A stretch of 64,000 bases of DNA from an uncultured Clostridia bacterium (lineage in GTDB: Bacteria; Bacillota; Clostridia; Christensenellales; Borkfalkiaceae): positions 25,996 to 89,995 of the forward strand of contig CANQWO010000004.1 of NCBI GenBank assembly GCA_947627565.1, written 5' to 3'. A program made the position numbers and the translations under genes. Each line of letters opens with the position of its first letter. Positions within the stretch are counted from its first letter, which is position 1. Positions 40,455 to 50,620 of the stretch are shown one piece after another. A model generated the notes under the pieces. It did no database searches and had not been told where the DNA came from. It saw nothing but the letters and a program-made list of their open reading frames with translations.

Positions 40455-42410
40455 TCAGAAGATGACTTTTTCGTCGCTCTCTTTCTTGCACAGCGCGAAG
40501 AAGTCCTCCTTCTTCATCGAGCCGATGTCGCCGGCGCCCCGCCTTCTCACGGACACCGAGCCCTCCTCCGTCTCCTTGTCGCCGACAACGAGCTTATAGG
40601 GCACCTTTTCGTTCTCGGCGTCGAGGATCTTTCTCCCGATCTTTTCATTGCGGAGATCGGCTTCCGCGCGGATCCCGCGCTCCGCGAGCGACGCCACGAG
40701 CGCGTTGGCATAGTCCGCGGCGCGGTCGGTGATGGGAAGGACTTTGACCTGTACCGGCGCAAACCACAGCGGGAACGCCCCGGCGTACTTTTCGATCAGG
40801 AAGGCCAGCGTGCGCTCGTAGCAGCCGATGGAACTCCTGTGGATGACGTAGGGCGTCTTCTTGACGCCGTCCGCGTCGACGTATTCCATGCCGAACGAAT
40901 GGCCCGCCGCGAAGTCGATCTGAATGGTGATCAGCGTATCCTCCTTGCCGAACACGTTCTTGATCTGCACGTCGAGCTTGGGGCCGTAGAACGCCGCCTC
41001 GTCGACGGCTTCGACATAATCGAGCCCGAGATCGTCGAGAATGACCTTCATCATGGCTTCGGTGTTGTCCCACGCCTCATCGTCGTCGATATATTTATCC
41101 GAGCCCTTTTTGCGCTTGGAGAAACGGAACGTGACGTCGTTGCGCATGCCGAGGCAGTCGAGGATATAGTAGGAGAGATCCAAACAGCGCTTAAATTCCC
41201 CCTCGACCTGTTCCTTGGTACAGATGATGTGGCCGTCGGAGAGCGTGAACTGCCGCACGCGGATGAGCCCGTGCATCTCGCCCGAGGCCTCTTTGCGGAA
41301 CTCCGTCGCCGTTTCGGAATAGCGACAGGGAAGATCGCGGTAGGATTTGAGGCCGTTCTTATAGATTTGGTATTGGAACGGGCAGGTCATGGGACGGAGC
41401 GCCATGATCTCCTCCCCCTTATCGACGGGTTCGCCGGTTTCGTCGATGTCGCCGAGGATGAACATCTTGTCGCGGTAATGCGACCAGTGGCCGGAGATCT
41501 TATAGAGATCGGATTTCGCCATGTTGGGCGTCTTGGTGATCATGAATCCGCGCTTGGCCTCTTCGTCTTCGACGAATCTGGTCAGGATCTGCAAAATTTT
41601 CGCGCCCTTGGGCATGAGGATGGGAAGGCCCTGACCCACCACGTCGCTCGTCATAAAAATGCCGAGATCGCGGCCGAGTTTGTTGTGGTCGCGCTTCTTG
41701 GCCTCTTCGAGCTGCACGAGATAGGCCTCGAGCTCCTCCTTCTTCGCGAACGCCGTGCCGTAGATGCGGGTGAGCATTTTCTTCTTCTCGTCCCCGCGCC
41801 AATATGCGCCCGCGATCGACGTGAGCTTGAACGCCTTGATCTTGCCCGTGGACGGAAGGTGCGGCCCGCGGCAGAGATCGGTGAACGCGCCCTGCTTATA
41901 GAACGAGAGCAGAGCGTCTTCGGGAAGATCGCGGATGATCTCCTCCTTATAGCTCTCGTGATACTGCGCCATCAGCGCGAGCGCCTCCTCGCGCGGCAGC
42001 GTAAAGCGCTCGATGGGAAGATCGCTCTTCACGATCTTTTTCATCTCCGCTTCGATCTTCGCGAAGTCCTCCATCGTGATGGGCGTCTTGAAATCGACGT
42101 CGTAATAAAACCCATTTTCGATGACCGGGCCGATGGCGAGTTTGCAGGTCGGGTAGACCGTTTTGAGCGCCTGCGCCAACACATGCGCGCAGGTGTGGCG
42201 GTAGACCTCGAGCCCTTCTTTGTCTTTGAGTGTGACGATCTCGAGCGTATCGCCCTCTTTCAGGGGCGTGGAGAGATCGACGAGCGCGCCGCTCACCTTG
42301 GCGGCCACGGCCGCGCGCGCAAGCCCCTCCGAGATCGCAACGGCGGCGTCCAGCGCAGTCGCCCCGTCTTTCACGGCGAGCGCGTCGCCGTTTTTCAGCG
42401 TAATCTTCAT
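40455..42410 (-). CDS. thrS: threonyl-tRNA synthetase
   Basis: TGS domain, HTCAHVLAQALK, GPFTDLCRGPH-like motif, MTCPFQYQIYK, HRSSIGCYERTLAFLIE. Confidence 0.97.
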   Translation of the reverse strand: MKITLKNGDALAVKDGATALDAAVAISEGLARAAVAAKVSGALVDLSTPLKEGDTLEIVTLKDKEGLEVYRHTCAHVLAQALKTVYPTCKLAIGPVIENGFYYDVDFKTPITMEDFAKIEAEMKKIVKSDLPIERFTLPREEALALMAQYHESYKEEIIRDLPEDALLSFYKQGAFTDLCRGPHLPSTGKIKAFKLTSIAGAYWRGDEKKKMLTRIYGTAFAKKEELEAYLVQLEEAKKRDHNKLGRDLGIFMTSDVVGQGLPILMPKGAKILQILTRFVEDEEAKRGFMITKTPNMAKSDLYKISGHWSHYRDKMFILGDIDETGEPVDKGEEIMALRPMTCPFQYQIYKNGLKSYRDLPCRYSETATEFRKEASGEMHGLIRVRQFTLSDGHIICTKEQVEGEFKRCLDLSYYILDCLGMRNDVTFRFSKRKKGSDKYIDDDEAWDNTEAMMKVILDDLGLDYVEAVDEAAFYGPKLDVQIKNVFGKEDTLITIQIDFAAGHSFGMEYVDADGVKKTPYVIHRSSIGCYERTLAFLIEKYAGAFPLWFAPVQVKVLPITDRAADYANALVASLAERGIRAEADLRNEKIGRKILDAENEKVPYKLVVGDKETEEGSVSVRRRGAGDIGSMKKEDFFALCKKESDEKVIF

Positions 42411-42439
42411 GGAATTTCCTCCTGTTTTGCTATTTGCAG

Positions 42440-42476
42440 AGTATTATGTCACGCATATATGTCTGACATAGTACCG
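42440..42476 (+). repeat. dispersed palindromic motif copy E, compound (between T-box terminator and thrS)
   Basis: AGTATTATGTCACGCATATATGTCTGACATAGTACCG: one half matches copy D, the other the TATGTCTGACATAGTAC palindrome. Confidence 0.6.
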
Positions 42477-42498
42477 TGTATTTTTGCGTTTTTCCATC

Positions 42499-42716
42499 AA
42501 AAAACGCCCTTAAATACCCCTTTTCGGGAAATTTAAGGACGCAAGTCATGCGCGGTTCCACCTTAATTGCTTTGCCGTGGGCAAAGCCGCTCTTTGTGTT
42601 CGGTTGTGGTAAAATAAAGCGGTTTCGCTTTCCGCGGCGCGACGGGCGGCCTTCCAGCCAACGGGCCCCCTCTCTGGCGAAGCGCATGCGGCGCTACTTG
42701 TCTTTAAGTAAGTTTG
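42499..42716 (-). ncRNA. T-box leader of thrS
   Basis: Transcript-sense T-box core AAGGTGGAACCGCG (complement at 42551-42562), stem-I-like CAGAGAGG...GGCTGGAAGGCC, and terminator GCGTCCTTAAATTTCCCG..GGGTATTTAAGGGCGTTTTTT (42499-42542). Confidence 0.9.
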
Positions 42717-42745
42717 ATTGTACGCCGTTTTCCGTCATTTGTCAA
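42717..42745 (-). promoter_or_regulatory. promoter of thrS T-box transcript
   Basis: TTGACA - 17 nt - TACAAT on the minus strand. Confidence 0.8.
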
Positions 42746-43428
42746 GAAAATATCGCCCTCTCGGCATAATATTTTTGCAGAAATTTTCCCACCGACTCCT
42801 CCACGTCGCCGAGACAATAGACAAAACCCGCGTCGGAGAGCATGATCTCCGTTTCGATATCCTCCTCGCCCGTGAGGCGGCTCCGCCGCAGCGGCGCAAA
42901 ATTTTCGCCGAACACGACGCCGCCTTTGAGATAGATCTTATGGTTGCTCTCCCCCACCAAAAAGTCGCAGAATTTCAGAAGATCGTCGGACGAAAAGGCC
43001 TGCGGGATATATTCGAGGATGTGCGTCCACTTCTCCCGGAGCGCCTTGAGACGGAAGAGGTAGAAGCCGTCGATGCTGAAGTCGGTCACCGTGCCGAACG
43101 AGGCGCGGATGAAGCCGAGGTCTCCCTCATAGTCCGCCGCGATGAGCGCGGCGAGCAGCAATTTTCGCTCCCGGCGGGAGAGACAGGCCCTGAGCCGTGC
43201 GGAGAGGTAGGAATATTTGTAGCCGATCGCGATGATCTCCGCGATCTTCGAACGGACGGTCTCCTCGACGCCCGCCTTCTCGAACCGGACGCGCATGGCG
43301 GCGCGCTCGGGCGTGAACAGCAGTTCTCCGCGCCCGTTTGCCCGCAGGACATCCCCCATGACGGCATTGTAGAGGTAAGTGATGAAGGAGCTGCGCGCGC
43401 TCCCGTCTGAAACCGTGATTTCTTCCAC
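42742..43428 (-). CDS. ytxC: YtxC-like putative sporulation protein
   Basis: General resemblance (LKALREKWTHILEY..., LLKFCDFLVGE) and position upstream of thrS as in Bacillus; family assigned from memory. Confidence 0.6.
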   Translation of the reverse strand: MEEITVSDGSARSSFITYLYNAVMGDVLRANGRGELLFTPERAAMRVRFEKAGVEETVRSKIAEIIAIGYKYSYLSARLRACLSRRERKLLLAALIAADYEGDLGFIRASFGTVTDFSIDGFYLFRLKALREKWTHILEYIPQAFSSDDLLKFCDFLVGESNHKIYLKGGVVFGENFAPLRRSRLTGEEDIETEIMLSDAGFVYCLGDVEESVGKFLQKYYAERAIFS

Positions 43429-43565
43429 GTATATATTGTATGCGACCTGCGGCGTTTTATTTATGGAAGTTCCCTCTCCTTTTTCGGAATATATAGTGTT
43501 CTCGCTTGACTTTCCCCCCGAAATGTTGTAAAATGGTTGAAAATGGAAGGAACGAGGTCGCGTTT

Positions 43566-45995
43566 ATGGATCTGAAACTGATAGAAAAGAAGTGGCAGCA
43601 GCGCTGGGAAAAAGCAAAGCTGCACGGCTTCGATAAAAAATCCGATGCCCCCAAGCTCTATGTGCTCGAGATGTTCTCCTATCCCTCGGGCGCCAAACTG
43701 CACGTCGGGCACTGGTATAACTACGGCCCCGCAGACAGCTATGCCCGCTTCAAGCGCATGCAGGGATATAACGTCTTCCAGCCCATGGGGTTCGACGCGT
43801 TCGGCCTCCCCGCCGAAAATTATGCCATCAAGACCGGCGTCCATCCCAAGGATTCCACCGAAAAGAACATCGCCACGATGGAGAACCAGCTCAAGGCCAT
43901 GGGCGCCATGTTCGATTGGTCCGCCGAGATCAAGACCTGCGGTGAGGACTACTACAAGTGGACGCAGTGGATGTTTTTACAGCTCTATAAGAAGGGGCTC
44001 TCCTATCGCAAGGAGGCGCCCGTCAACTGGTGTCCCTCCTGCCAGACCGTGCTCGCCAACGAGCAGGTCGTGGACGGCGTCTGCGAACGCTGTTCCACGC
44101 AGGTCGTCAGAAAAAATCTCACGCAGTGGTTTTTCAAGATCACGGAGTATGCGGAGGAACTTCTGACCGGGCTCGATACGCTTGATTGGCCCGAAAAGAC
44201 CAAAAACATGCAGCGCAATTGGATCGGGAGATCCACCGGCTGCGAAATCGAATTTCCATGCGAGAGCGGCGACAAGATCCGCGTCTATACGACCCGGTGC
44301 GATACCGTCTTCGGCGTGACCTATGTCGTGCTCGCGCCCGAACATCCCCTCGCGCGCAAACTCGCCACGCCCGAACAGCTCCCCGCCGTGGAGGCCTACA
44401 TCGAAGAGGCATCCAAGGCCAACGAGATCGAACGCCTCTCCTCGACGCGGGAAAAGACGGGCGTCTTCACGGGCTCCTATGCGATCAATCCCCTGAACGG
44501 GCGCAGAGTCCCCGTCTGGCTCGCCGACTATGTTCTCGCATCCTACGGCACGGGCGCCGTCATGGCCGTCCCCGCGCACGACGAACGCGACTATCAGTTC
44601 GCGACAAAATACGGCCTGCCCATCGTGAAAGTCATCGAGAAACAGGGCGGCGAGACGACGCTCCCCTTCTGCGAAGACGGCATCGTGGTGGGCTCCCTCG
44701 ACTTCGACGGGCTCGTCGGCGAGGAGGCGCGCGACGCCATCGCGACGCAGATCTCCAAGCTCGGCAAGGGCGGCAAAAAGATCAACTACCGCCTGCGCGA
44801 CTGGCTGGTCTCCCGCCAGCGCTATTGGGGCGCGCCCATCCCCGTCATCCACTGCCCGAATTGCGGCGCCGTGCCCGTTCCCGAGAAAGATCTACCCGTC
44901 AGACTGCCTTACGACGTGGAATTTCGCCCCGACGGGAAATCGCCGCTTGCCAAGCATGCGGGATTCATGGAGACCGTCTGCCCCGTCTGCGGCAAGCCCG
45001 CACAGCGCGATCCCGATACGCTGGATACATTCGTCTGCTCCAGTTGGTATTATCTGCGCTATGCCGATCCCAACAACGAAAAGGCGCCGTTTGACCGCGC
45101 GGCGGCCGACAGACTGCTGCCCGTCGATACCTATGTGGGCGGCGCGGAACATGCCTGCATGCACCTGCTCTATGCCCGCTTCTTCACCAAGGCGCTGCGC
45201 GATATGGGCTATCTCGATTTCGACGAACCCTTCAAGCGGCTCGTGCACCAGGGCGTCATTTTGGGGCCGGACGGCAACCGCATGTCCAAATCCCACGGCA
45301 ATATCGTCTCGCCCGACGACTATGTGAACGAATACGGCGCAGACGCCTTCCGCCTCTATCTCATGTTCGGATTTTCCTATACCGAGGGCGGCCCGTGGAA
45401 CGACGACGGCATCAAGGCCATCGCGCGCTTTTTGGATCGGGTCGAAAAGATCGTGCTCAAGATCGGCGGATACAAGGCGAAGCGCGACGAGCCGTATGGC
45501 GCCGAGGAAAAGGCGCTCGACTACGCGCGCAACTTCGCCATCTCCCGCATCGCCAAGGACCTCGAGGCGTTCTCGTTCAATACCGCCGTCGCGCGGCTCA
45601 TGGAATTTGTCAACGCGCTCTATAAATACGACGGCGTGGAAAATAAGAACGTCTCCCTGCTCAAGGCCGCGGCCAAGGATCTCATTCTGCTCATCGGCCC
45701 CTGCGCGCCCCACTTTGCGGACGAACTGTGGGAACAGACGGGCGGGAAGGGATTCGTCCTCGAACAGCCGTTCCCCCGCGAAGACCCCGAAGCGCTCCGC
45801 CTCGACGAGAAGGAATACGCCGTCCAGATCAACAGCAAGATCGTCTGCAAGGCCATGATCCCCAGCGATCTCGATCGCGACGCCGTGGAGGCGTTCGTCC
45901 TTGCGCTCCCCGAGATCGCCGCCCGGACCGCGGGCAAGGCGGTCAAAAAGTGCGTGGTCGTCCCCGGCCGGTTGGTCAATCTCATCGTCGGGTAA
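43566..45995 (+). CDS. leuS: leucyl-tRNA synthetase
   Basis: [21 protein letters not shown]1 editing region, KMSKS-like [15 protein letters not shown]. Confidence 0.97.
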   Translation: MDLKLIEKKWQQRWEKAKLHGFDKKSDAPKLYVLEMFSYPSGAKLHVGHWYNYGPADSYARFKRMQGYNVFQPMGFDAFGLPAENYAIKTGVHPKDSTEKNIATMENQLKAMGAMFDWSAEIKTCGEDYYKWTQWMFLQLYKKGLSYRKEAPVNWCPSCQTVLANEQVVDGVCERCSTQVVRKNLTQWFFKITEYAEELLTGLDTLDWPEKTKNMQRNWIGRSTGCEIEFPCESGDKIRVYTTRCDTVFGVTYVVLAPEHPLARKLATPEQLPAVEAYIEEASKANEIERLSSTREKTGVFTGSYAINPLNGRRVPVWLADYVLASYGTGAVMAVPAHDERDYQFATKYGLPIVKVIEKQGGETTLPFCEDGIVVGSLDFDGLVGEEARDAIATQISKLGKGGKKINYRLRDWLVSRQRYWGAPIPVIHCPNCGAVPVPEKDLPVRLPYDVEFRPDGKSPLAKHAGFMETVCPVCGKPAQRDPDTLDTFVCSSWYYLRYADPNNEKAPFDRAAADRLLPVDTYVGGAEHACMHLLYARFFTKALRDMGYLDFDEPFKRLVHQGVILGPDGNRMSKSHGNIVSPDDYVNEYGADAFRLYLMFGFSYTEGGPWNDDGIKAIARFLDRVEKIVLKIGGYKAKRDEPYGAEEKALDYARNFAISRIAKDLEAFSFNTAVARLMEFVNALYKYDGVENKNVSLLKAAAKDLILLIGPCAPHFADELWEQTGGKGFVLEQPFPREDPEALRLDEKEYAVQINSKIVCKAMIPSDLDRDAVEAFVLALPEIAARTAGKAVKKCVVVPGRLVNLIVG

Positions 45996-46001
45996 TCTGC
46001 C

Positions 46002-46733
46002 ATGAAGATCTTATTTCTGCTCGGCGACTGCGGAAAAACTTCTCTCGAGAGAAAATTTGCCGCAGAGGCCGAAAAAATGATCGGAAACGACGCGGAAGTC
46101 GTATGGTACGATCCCGCCCTTCCCCAACGGGAATTGCGCGCCGACGGCGTGTGGATCTTTACGCACGAGGAGGACGGCGGCTGTCCCGAAGCGCTCATGA
46201 CGCTTCTCAAGGATCATTTTTCCGCGTTTCAAGATATTCCTGCCGTTGCGTCCGGCATCGGCGGCAAGGAGGGCGGCATGAACGCCGTCACCGAGATCTC
46301 CGAATACTTCGAGCAACACGGCGGACGGTTCATGGAGGAGAGCGAGCCCCTCTGCGTCCCGCTCAAGACGGCGCGCTTCGAGCTCGAGCCGGAGGAGAAA
46401 ATGGATCTGTTCTTCCTCGTCGACGGCTTTTTGAAGTATTGCGGCATGGACGACAGCGAATCGCGCAAGATCGCGTTCGAGACCGTCGTCAACGATTACT
46501 TCAAGCTCATGAAGTTTCTCTCCCCCGCAGGGTCCAAGCCCACCGAGCTTGCATTCGAGGGGTTCGACACCGTGCATACGGACGTCGGCACGTTCGACTG
46601 CAGTTTGCCCGGCGACGCGCCGCCCGAGATCGGAGAGCTCCACTATGAGATCGAAACGCTCGTCGCCGATTACGAGATCGAGGAGGGCGAGATCGTCTCC
46701 GCACTGCTCGAAAAGATCCTGAGAGAATGGTAA
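46002..46733 (+). CDS. hypothetical protein (flavodoxin/NADPH-FMN reductase-like fold possible)
   Basis: MKILFLLGDCGKTSLERKFAAEAEKMIG... immediately downstream of leuS. Confidence 0.6.
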   Translation: MKILFLLGDCGKTSLERKFAAEAEKMIGNDAEVVWYDPALPQRELRADGVWIFTHEEDGGCPEALMTLLKDHFSAFQDIPAVASGIGGKEGGMNAVTEISEYFEQHGGRFMEESEPLCVPLKTARFELEPEEKMDLFFLVDGFLKYCGMDDSESRKIAFETVVNDYFKLMKFLSPAGSKPTELAFEGFDTVHTDVGTFDCSLPGDAPPEIGELHYEIETLVADYEIEEGEIVSALLEKILREW

Positions 46734-46784
46734 AGCAGCACGCGCGGCGGCCAAATATGGCCGCCGCGCGTTTTTGAAAATTTG

Positions 46785-47648
46785 TCAGGCGCCGTAGATC
46801 TCCCGGCAGATGTAGGCGGCGTAAGCGCCCGCTACGTTGACACCCGTCACCTCCTCGATGCCGCCGAAAAAGGCGTTGGAATTGACCTCGCAGACCAAAA
46901 ATCCCTCTTTGCCGAACAGGAGGTCGATCCCGCAGTAATCGAGGCCGAGGACGGAGGAGACCGTCGAGGCCAGCCTCCGCACTTCCTCCGTCTGCGCGAA
47001 GGGCTCCCCGCGGCCGCCGTGACCGATGTTGGAGCGAAAATCGACGTCGGAGACGCGCTTCATGCAGGCGACCGCTTCCCCGCCGATCGCAATGACGCGC
47101 ACATCCCGCCCCGCGCTCTCCGCAATCAGTTCCTGATAGAGATGCGGGCGCATCTTCAAACGGCCGCGAAGCGACGAGAGCGCCGCGCCGTCCTCGGCGA
47201 GATAGACCTGCTCGCCGAACGAGCCGAAACATTCCTTCACGACCGCGGGATAGCCGACGCCGGGGTCCCAATCCCCCGCTTCGGCGTCTTTTTTATAGCA
47301 GAGCGGCGCGGGGACCGTCTTCGGCATGGGCACCTTGCCCGCCAATGCGATGTGCGTGAGGAATTTGTCGTCGCAGACCTCGACGGCCTCCGCCCGATCG
47401 AAAAGACGCATGCCCCGCGCTTGAAGCATGCGGGGCACGTATTTGTCCTTATCGAGGTAGACGCAGAAATCGTACTTTTCCGTGAGCGACTCGCGGATGC
47501 CCTCCCGCCCGACGCTGCACAGGCCGCGGTTGGGCACGATCTCCGCATGCACGCCGCGGGCGGCAAGTTCCTCCGCCATGCGGCGGGGCTGGTAAAACTC
47601 ATGCTCCGAGACGATGTAGGGATTGATGAGAATGACGGCGCGCTTCAT
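46785..47648 (-). CDS. RimK-like ATP-grasp ligase
   Basis: YPAVVKECFGSFGEQVYLAED, GRDVRVIAIGGEAVACMKR, GIDLLFGKEGFLVCEVNSNAFF. Confidence 0.88.
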   Translation of the reverse strand: MKRAVILINPYIVSEHEFYQPRRMAEELAARGVHAEIVPNRGLCSVGREGIRESLTEKYDFCVYLDKDKYVPRMLQARGMRLFDRAEAVEVCDDKFLTHIALAGKVPMPKTVPAPLCYKKDAEAGDWDPGVGYPAVVKECFGSFGEQVYLAEDGAALSSLRGRLKMRPHLYQELIAESAGRDVRVIAIGGEAVACMKRVSDVDFRSNIGHGGRGEPFAQTEEVRRLASTVSSVLGLDYCGIDLLFGKEGFLVCEVNSNAFFGGIEEVTGVNVAGAYAAYICREIYGA

Positions 47649-47650
47649 CT

Positions 47651-48931
47651 TTATTGCGCCACGCGGAGCACGGATTCCACTTGCACGAGCCCCGTCGCGC
47701 GGAGCTTTTGCACGGCGTTTTGCACGGCCAGCTCGTGCGTCTCGTGCGTGACGAGCACGATGGTCGCCTTGCCGGGCTCCCGGCAGCCGCGCTGAAGCAA
47801 TTCCACGAGCGAAATGTTGTATTTGCCGAAGATCGACGCGATCTTCGCGAGGACGCCCGGTTCGTCATCCGCGGTGAGACGCAGATAGTAGGCGCCGCCG
47901 AAATCGGAGAGGAAATTGACGTCCTTATCGGGCGAGGCCGTATTCTTGAACGTCGAGTAACGGAAATCGGTATGCGAAGCCGCATAGAGGATGTCGGAAA
48001 CGATCGCGCTGCCCGTCGGAAGCGCGCCCGCGCCGCGGCCGAGGAGCATGATGTCGCCCACGGCGTTCCCGTGCACAAAGACGGCGTTGTTGCAGCCGCC
48101 CACCGAGGCGAGCGGGTGGTCCTTCCGCACAAAGGCGGGATGGACGCGCACTTCGATCCCCGCGGGTGTCCGCCTGCCGATCGCCAAAAGTTTGAGCACA
48201 TAGCCGAGCGCTTTGCCGTCCGCGATGTCCTCCTTCGAGATATTCGTGATCCCCTCGCGGATGACTTTGGTATACGGGACCTTGGTGTGGAAGGCAAGCG
48301 AGGACAGGATGGAAAGTTTATAGGCGGCGTCCAGCCCCTCGACGTCGGCCGCGGGATCGGCCTCGGCATAGCCGAGCTCCTTCGCCCTCGCCAACGCTTC
48401 CTCGTAGGAACTGCCCGCCTCCGTCATTTCGGTCAGGATGAAGTTGGTCGTCCCGTTGATGATCCCGATGATGGAATTGATCTCGTTGGATTGCAGGCCG
48501 TCGATGAGCGTCCGGATGATGGGCACGCCGCCCACGCAGCTCGCCTCGAAAAAGAGCCCCGCATTGTGATGCTTGGCGACCCGCTCGAGCTCATGGGAAT
48601 ATTTGGCATAGAGCTCCTTGTTGGAGGTGACGACCGTCTTCCCCGCACTGAGCGCGTCGAGTACATAATTCTTGGCCTCGTCGATCCCACCGATGCATTC
48701 GACCACGACATTGACGTCGGGATCGAGCGCCACCTCGGCGATATTGTGCGCCACCTTTTCGGCGGGCACTCCGAGCGCCGCGAGTTTGGCTTCGTCGGGC
48801 TCGAGCACGCTCTCCACGATAAGATCGACGTTCTGCGTCCGCTTGTAGAAGTCCCTCTGCTCTGTCAGGATCCGATACGTTCCTCCCCCGACAACGCCGA
48901 GTCCGAGGATGGATACTCCCACTTTCTTCAT
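47651..48931 (-). CDS. hom: homoserine dehydrogenase (with ACT domain)
   Basis: ILGLGVVGGGTYRIL, GIINGTTNFILTEM, EALARAKELGYAEADPAADVEGLDAAYKL. Confidence 0.97.
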   Translation of the reverse strand: MKKVGVSILGLGVVGGGTYRILTEQRDFYKRTQNVDLIVESVLEPDEAKLAALGVPAEKVAHNIAEVALDPDVNVVVECIGGIDEAKNYVLDALSAGKTVVTSNKELYAKYSHELERVAKHHNAGLFFEASCVGGVPIIRTLIDGLQSNEINSIIGIINGTTNFILTEMTEAGSSYEEALARAKELGYAEADPAADVEGLDAAYKLSILSSLAFHTKVPYTKVIREGITNISKEDIADGKALGYVLKLLAIGRRTPAGIEVRVHPAFVRKDHPLASVGGCNNAVFVHGNAVGDIMLLGRGAGALPTGSAIVSDILYAASHTDFRYSTFKNTASPDKDVNFLSDFGGAYYLRLTADDEPGVLAKIASIFGKYNISLVELLQRGCREPGKATIVLVTHETHELAVQNAVQKLRATGLVQVESVLRVAQ

Positions 48932-49710
48932 TTCCCTTCCTCCGAATTGAGATCATATAAATATTTCAGGCCGTTGAGCGTGAGCATCTTGTCGACGACG
49001 TCGATGCACTTTGTCTCCTGTGCCATGATTTCGGAAAATCCGCCCGTTGCGACCGTCAGAACGTCGCTGGTTTTGAGCTCTTTTTTGATCTTCTTGACAA
49101 TGTATTCGACGAGCCCCGCAAATCCGAAGACGATGCCCGCCTGCATGTTTGTCACCGTGTTCGTCGCGATGACGCTCTTGGGCGCCTCGATCTCCACGCG
49201 CGGAAGTTTGGCCGTTCCGCCCACGAGACTGTCGAGCGAGCCCTTGATGCCGGGCGCGATGACCCCGCCGATGAAGGCGCCGTCGACGACGATGTTGAAC
49301 GTCGTCGCCGTTCCGAAATCGACGATGATGATGGGCCGCCCGGCCCCGTATTTTTTGAGCGCGGCGACGTTGTTGACGACGCGGTCGGCCCCCACCTCTT
49401 TGGCGTTGTCCGCCATGATCTTGAGCCCCGTCTTGACACCCGGACCGACCTCTTTGGGCTTGATCCCGAGGTATACGCCGAGCATGTGCGCCACGGTATA
49501 GTCGAGGCTGGGCACGACGGAGGAGAAGATGCCGCCCGTGATCGCCTTGGGCGCAATCCCCGCCGCCTGTAGCATGGCAAGAAGTTGGGCGCCGTATTCA
49601 TCCGAGGTCTTTTTGAGGTCGGTCGCCACGCGGAACGAGATCCTCAGCTCGTCGCCGTCGTAGACGGCATACTTGATATTGGTATTTCCGACGTCGATGC
49701 AGATGATCAT
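48928..49710 (-). CDS. coaX: type III pantothenate kinase
   Basis: MIICIDVGNTNIKYAVYDGD, GADRVVNNVAALKKYG, DFGTATTFNIVV. Confidence 0.96.
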   Translation of the reverse strand: MIICIDVGNTNIKYAVYDGDELRISFRVATDLKKTSDEYGAQLLAMLQAAGIAPKAITGGIFSSVVPSLDYTVAHMLGVYLGIKPKEVGPGVKTGLKIMADNAKEVGADRVVNNVAALKKYGAGRPIIIVDFGTATTFNIVVDGAFIGGVIAPGIKGSLDSLVGGTAKLPRVEIEAPKSVIATNTVTNMQAGIVFGFAGLVEYIVKKIKKELKTSDVLTVATGGFSEIMAQETKCIDVVDKMLTLNGLKYLYDLNSEEGK

Positions 49711-50375
49711 GGTTGCTCCTGCGGGGCGGGATCCTCCGGCTGCGCGGGCGCCGCCTTTTTCCCGTATTTTTTGGTGATAAATTTCTCGGTGACGCCGACG
49801 ACGCGGTAGATGGCGGGCGCCACGAGGAGATTGACGGCAAATTCAATGAAGAAGTTCCATGTGACGAGCACGACGACAATGAACACGAAAAGATTCATGC
49901 CGCCCATCTCGATGGAGCCTTGGAAGGCCGAGATGGCTCCGTTCATGCAGAGACAGCCGAGAATGAAGAGGCCCGTGTTGACGATGGGCACGATGCCCGC
50001 GGCGACGAACACGGCGGCGATTTGGCTTCGCTTGGCGATGAGACGGTATAAAAATCCCGCCAATAGGCCCGCTACCGTCGTCTTGACGATGCAAGTGAAC
50101 ACCGTGACAACGGGGCTTTCGGCCCAAATGATCGCATAAAACGGGGAGAGCCCCATGATGACCTGGACGAGCACGACGACGCCGCAGGCAAATCCCAACA
50201 ATGCGCCCACGGCGGGGCCGAACAGAATGGCGCCCAAGACGATGGGAATGAGCGTAAAGTTGAGCTGGACAACGCCGATCGAGACCGTTCCGCCGAACGC
50301 CTGCAAGACGATGACAAGGGCGAGGAGCACCGCCATATAGGCGATGTTCTTCGCGGAGAAGAACTTTTTGTCCAT
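49707..50375 (-). CDS. ECF transporter S component (pantothenate-type inferred from coaX neighbour)
   Basis: Multi-TM protein with small-residue-rich helices; start MDKKFFSAKNIAYMAVLLALVIVLQ behind GGAGGT; overlaps coaX. Confidence 0.8.
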   Translation of the reverse strand: MDKKFFSAKNIAYMAVLLALVIVLQAFGGTVSIGVVQLNFTLIPIVLGAILFGPAVGALLGFACGVVVLVQVIMGLSPFYAIIWAESPVVTVFTCIVKTTVAGLLAGFLYRLIAKRSQIAAVFVAAGIVPIVNTGLFILGCLCMNGAISAFQGSIEMGGMNLFVFIVVVLVTWNFFIEFAVNLLVAPAIYRVVGVTEKFITKKYGKKAAPAQPEDPAPQEQP

Positions 50376-50485
50376 AAAAATTGTACCTCCATCGGATCCC
50401 TTTCCGGGTATCCGTAGAAAAAAGATTTCGGAGCGCCGAACACGGATACGGCCGCAAGCGTGCCGTTCCGCTATCCCGACGTCCA
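50376..50485 (-). ncRNA. candidate structured leader / riboswitch-like element upstream of ECF-coaX
   Basis: ~110-nt leader with alternating segments GGATA / GTATCCG / CGGATAC / GATCCG and a TTCGG-CGCT-CCGAA hairpin followed by ATCTTTTTT. Confidence 0.45.
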
Positions 50486-50491
50486 TTCTCT

Positions 50492-50521
50492 ATTATAACA
50501 AGATTTTTCCGTTTTGGCAAC
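50492..50521 (-). promoter_or_regulatory. promoter for ECF-coaX-hom operon
   Basis: TTGCCA - 17 nt - TATAAT on the minus strand. Confidence 0.7.
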
Positions 50522-50620
50522 TGTATGAACGAACATTTTTCCCTCTTCTAACCATATGATGTGTTAGAACACCGCAGAACCAAGGATTACATACTCTGCG
50601 GCAAGTGAAGGAGGAAAAAC

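Noticed and set aside
39690-42536. 948-aa plus-strand ORF antisense to infC and thrS
   Set aside because: Antisense shadow covering two well-supported genes and the T-box leader; no recognisable protein features.
49707-50486. N-terminally extended ECF S-component ORF starting at 50486
   Set aside because: The extension (MDVGIAERHACGRIRVRR...) is hydrophilic, starts almost at the predicted TSS, and coincides with the structured leader; the MDKKFF start has a proper RBS.
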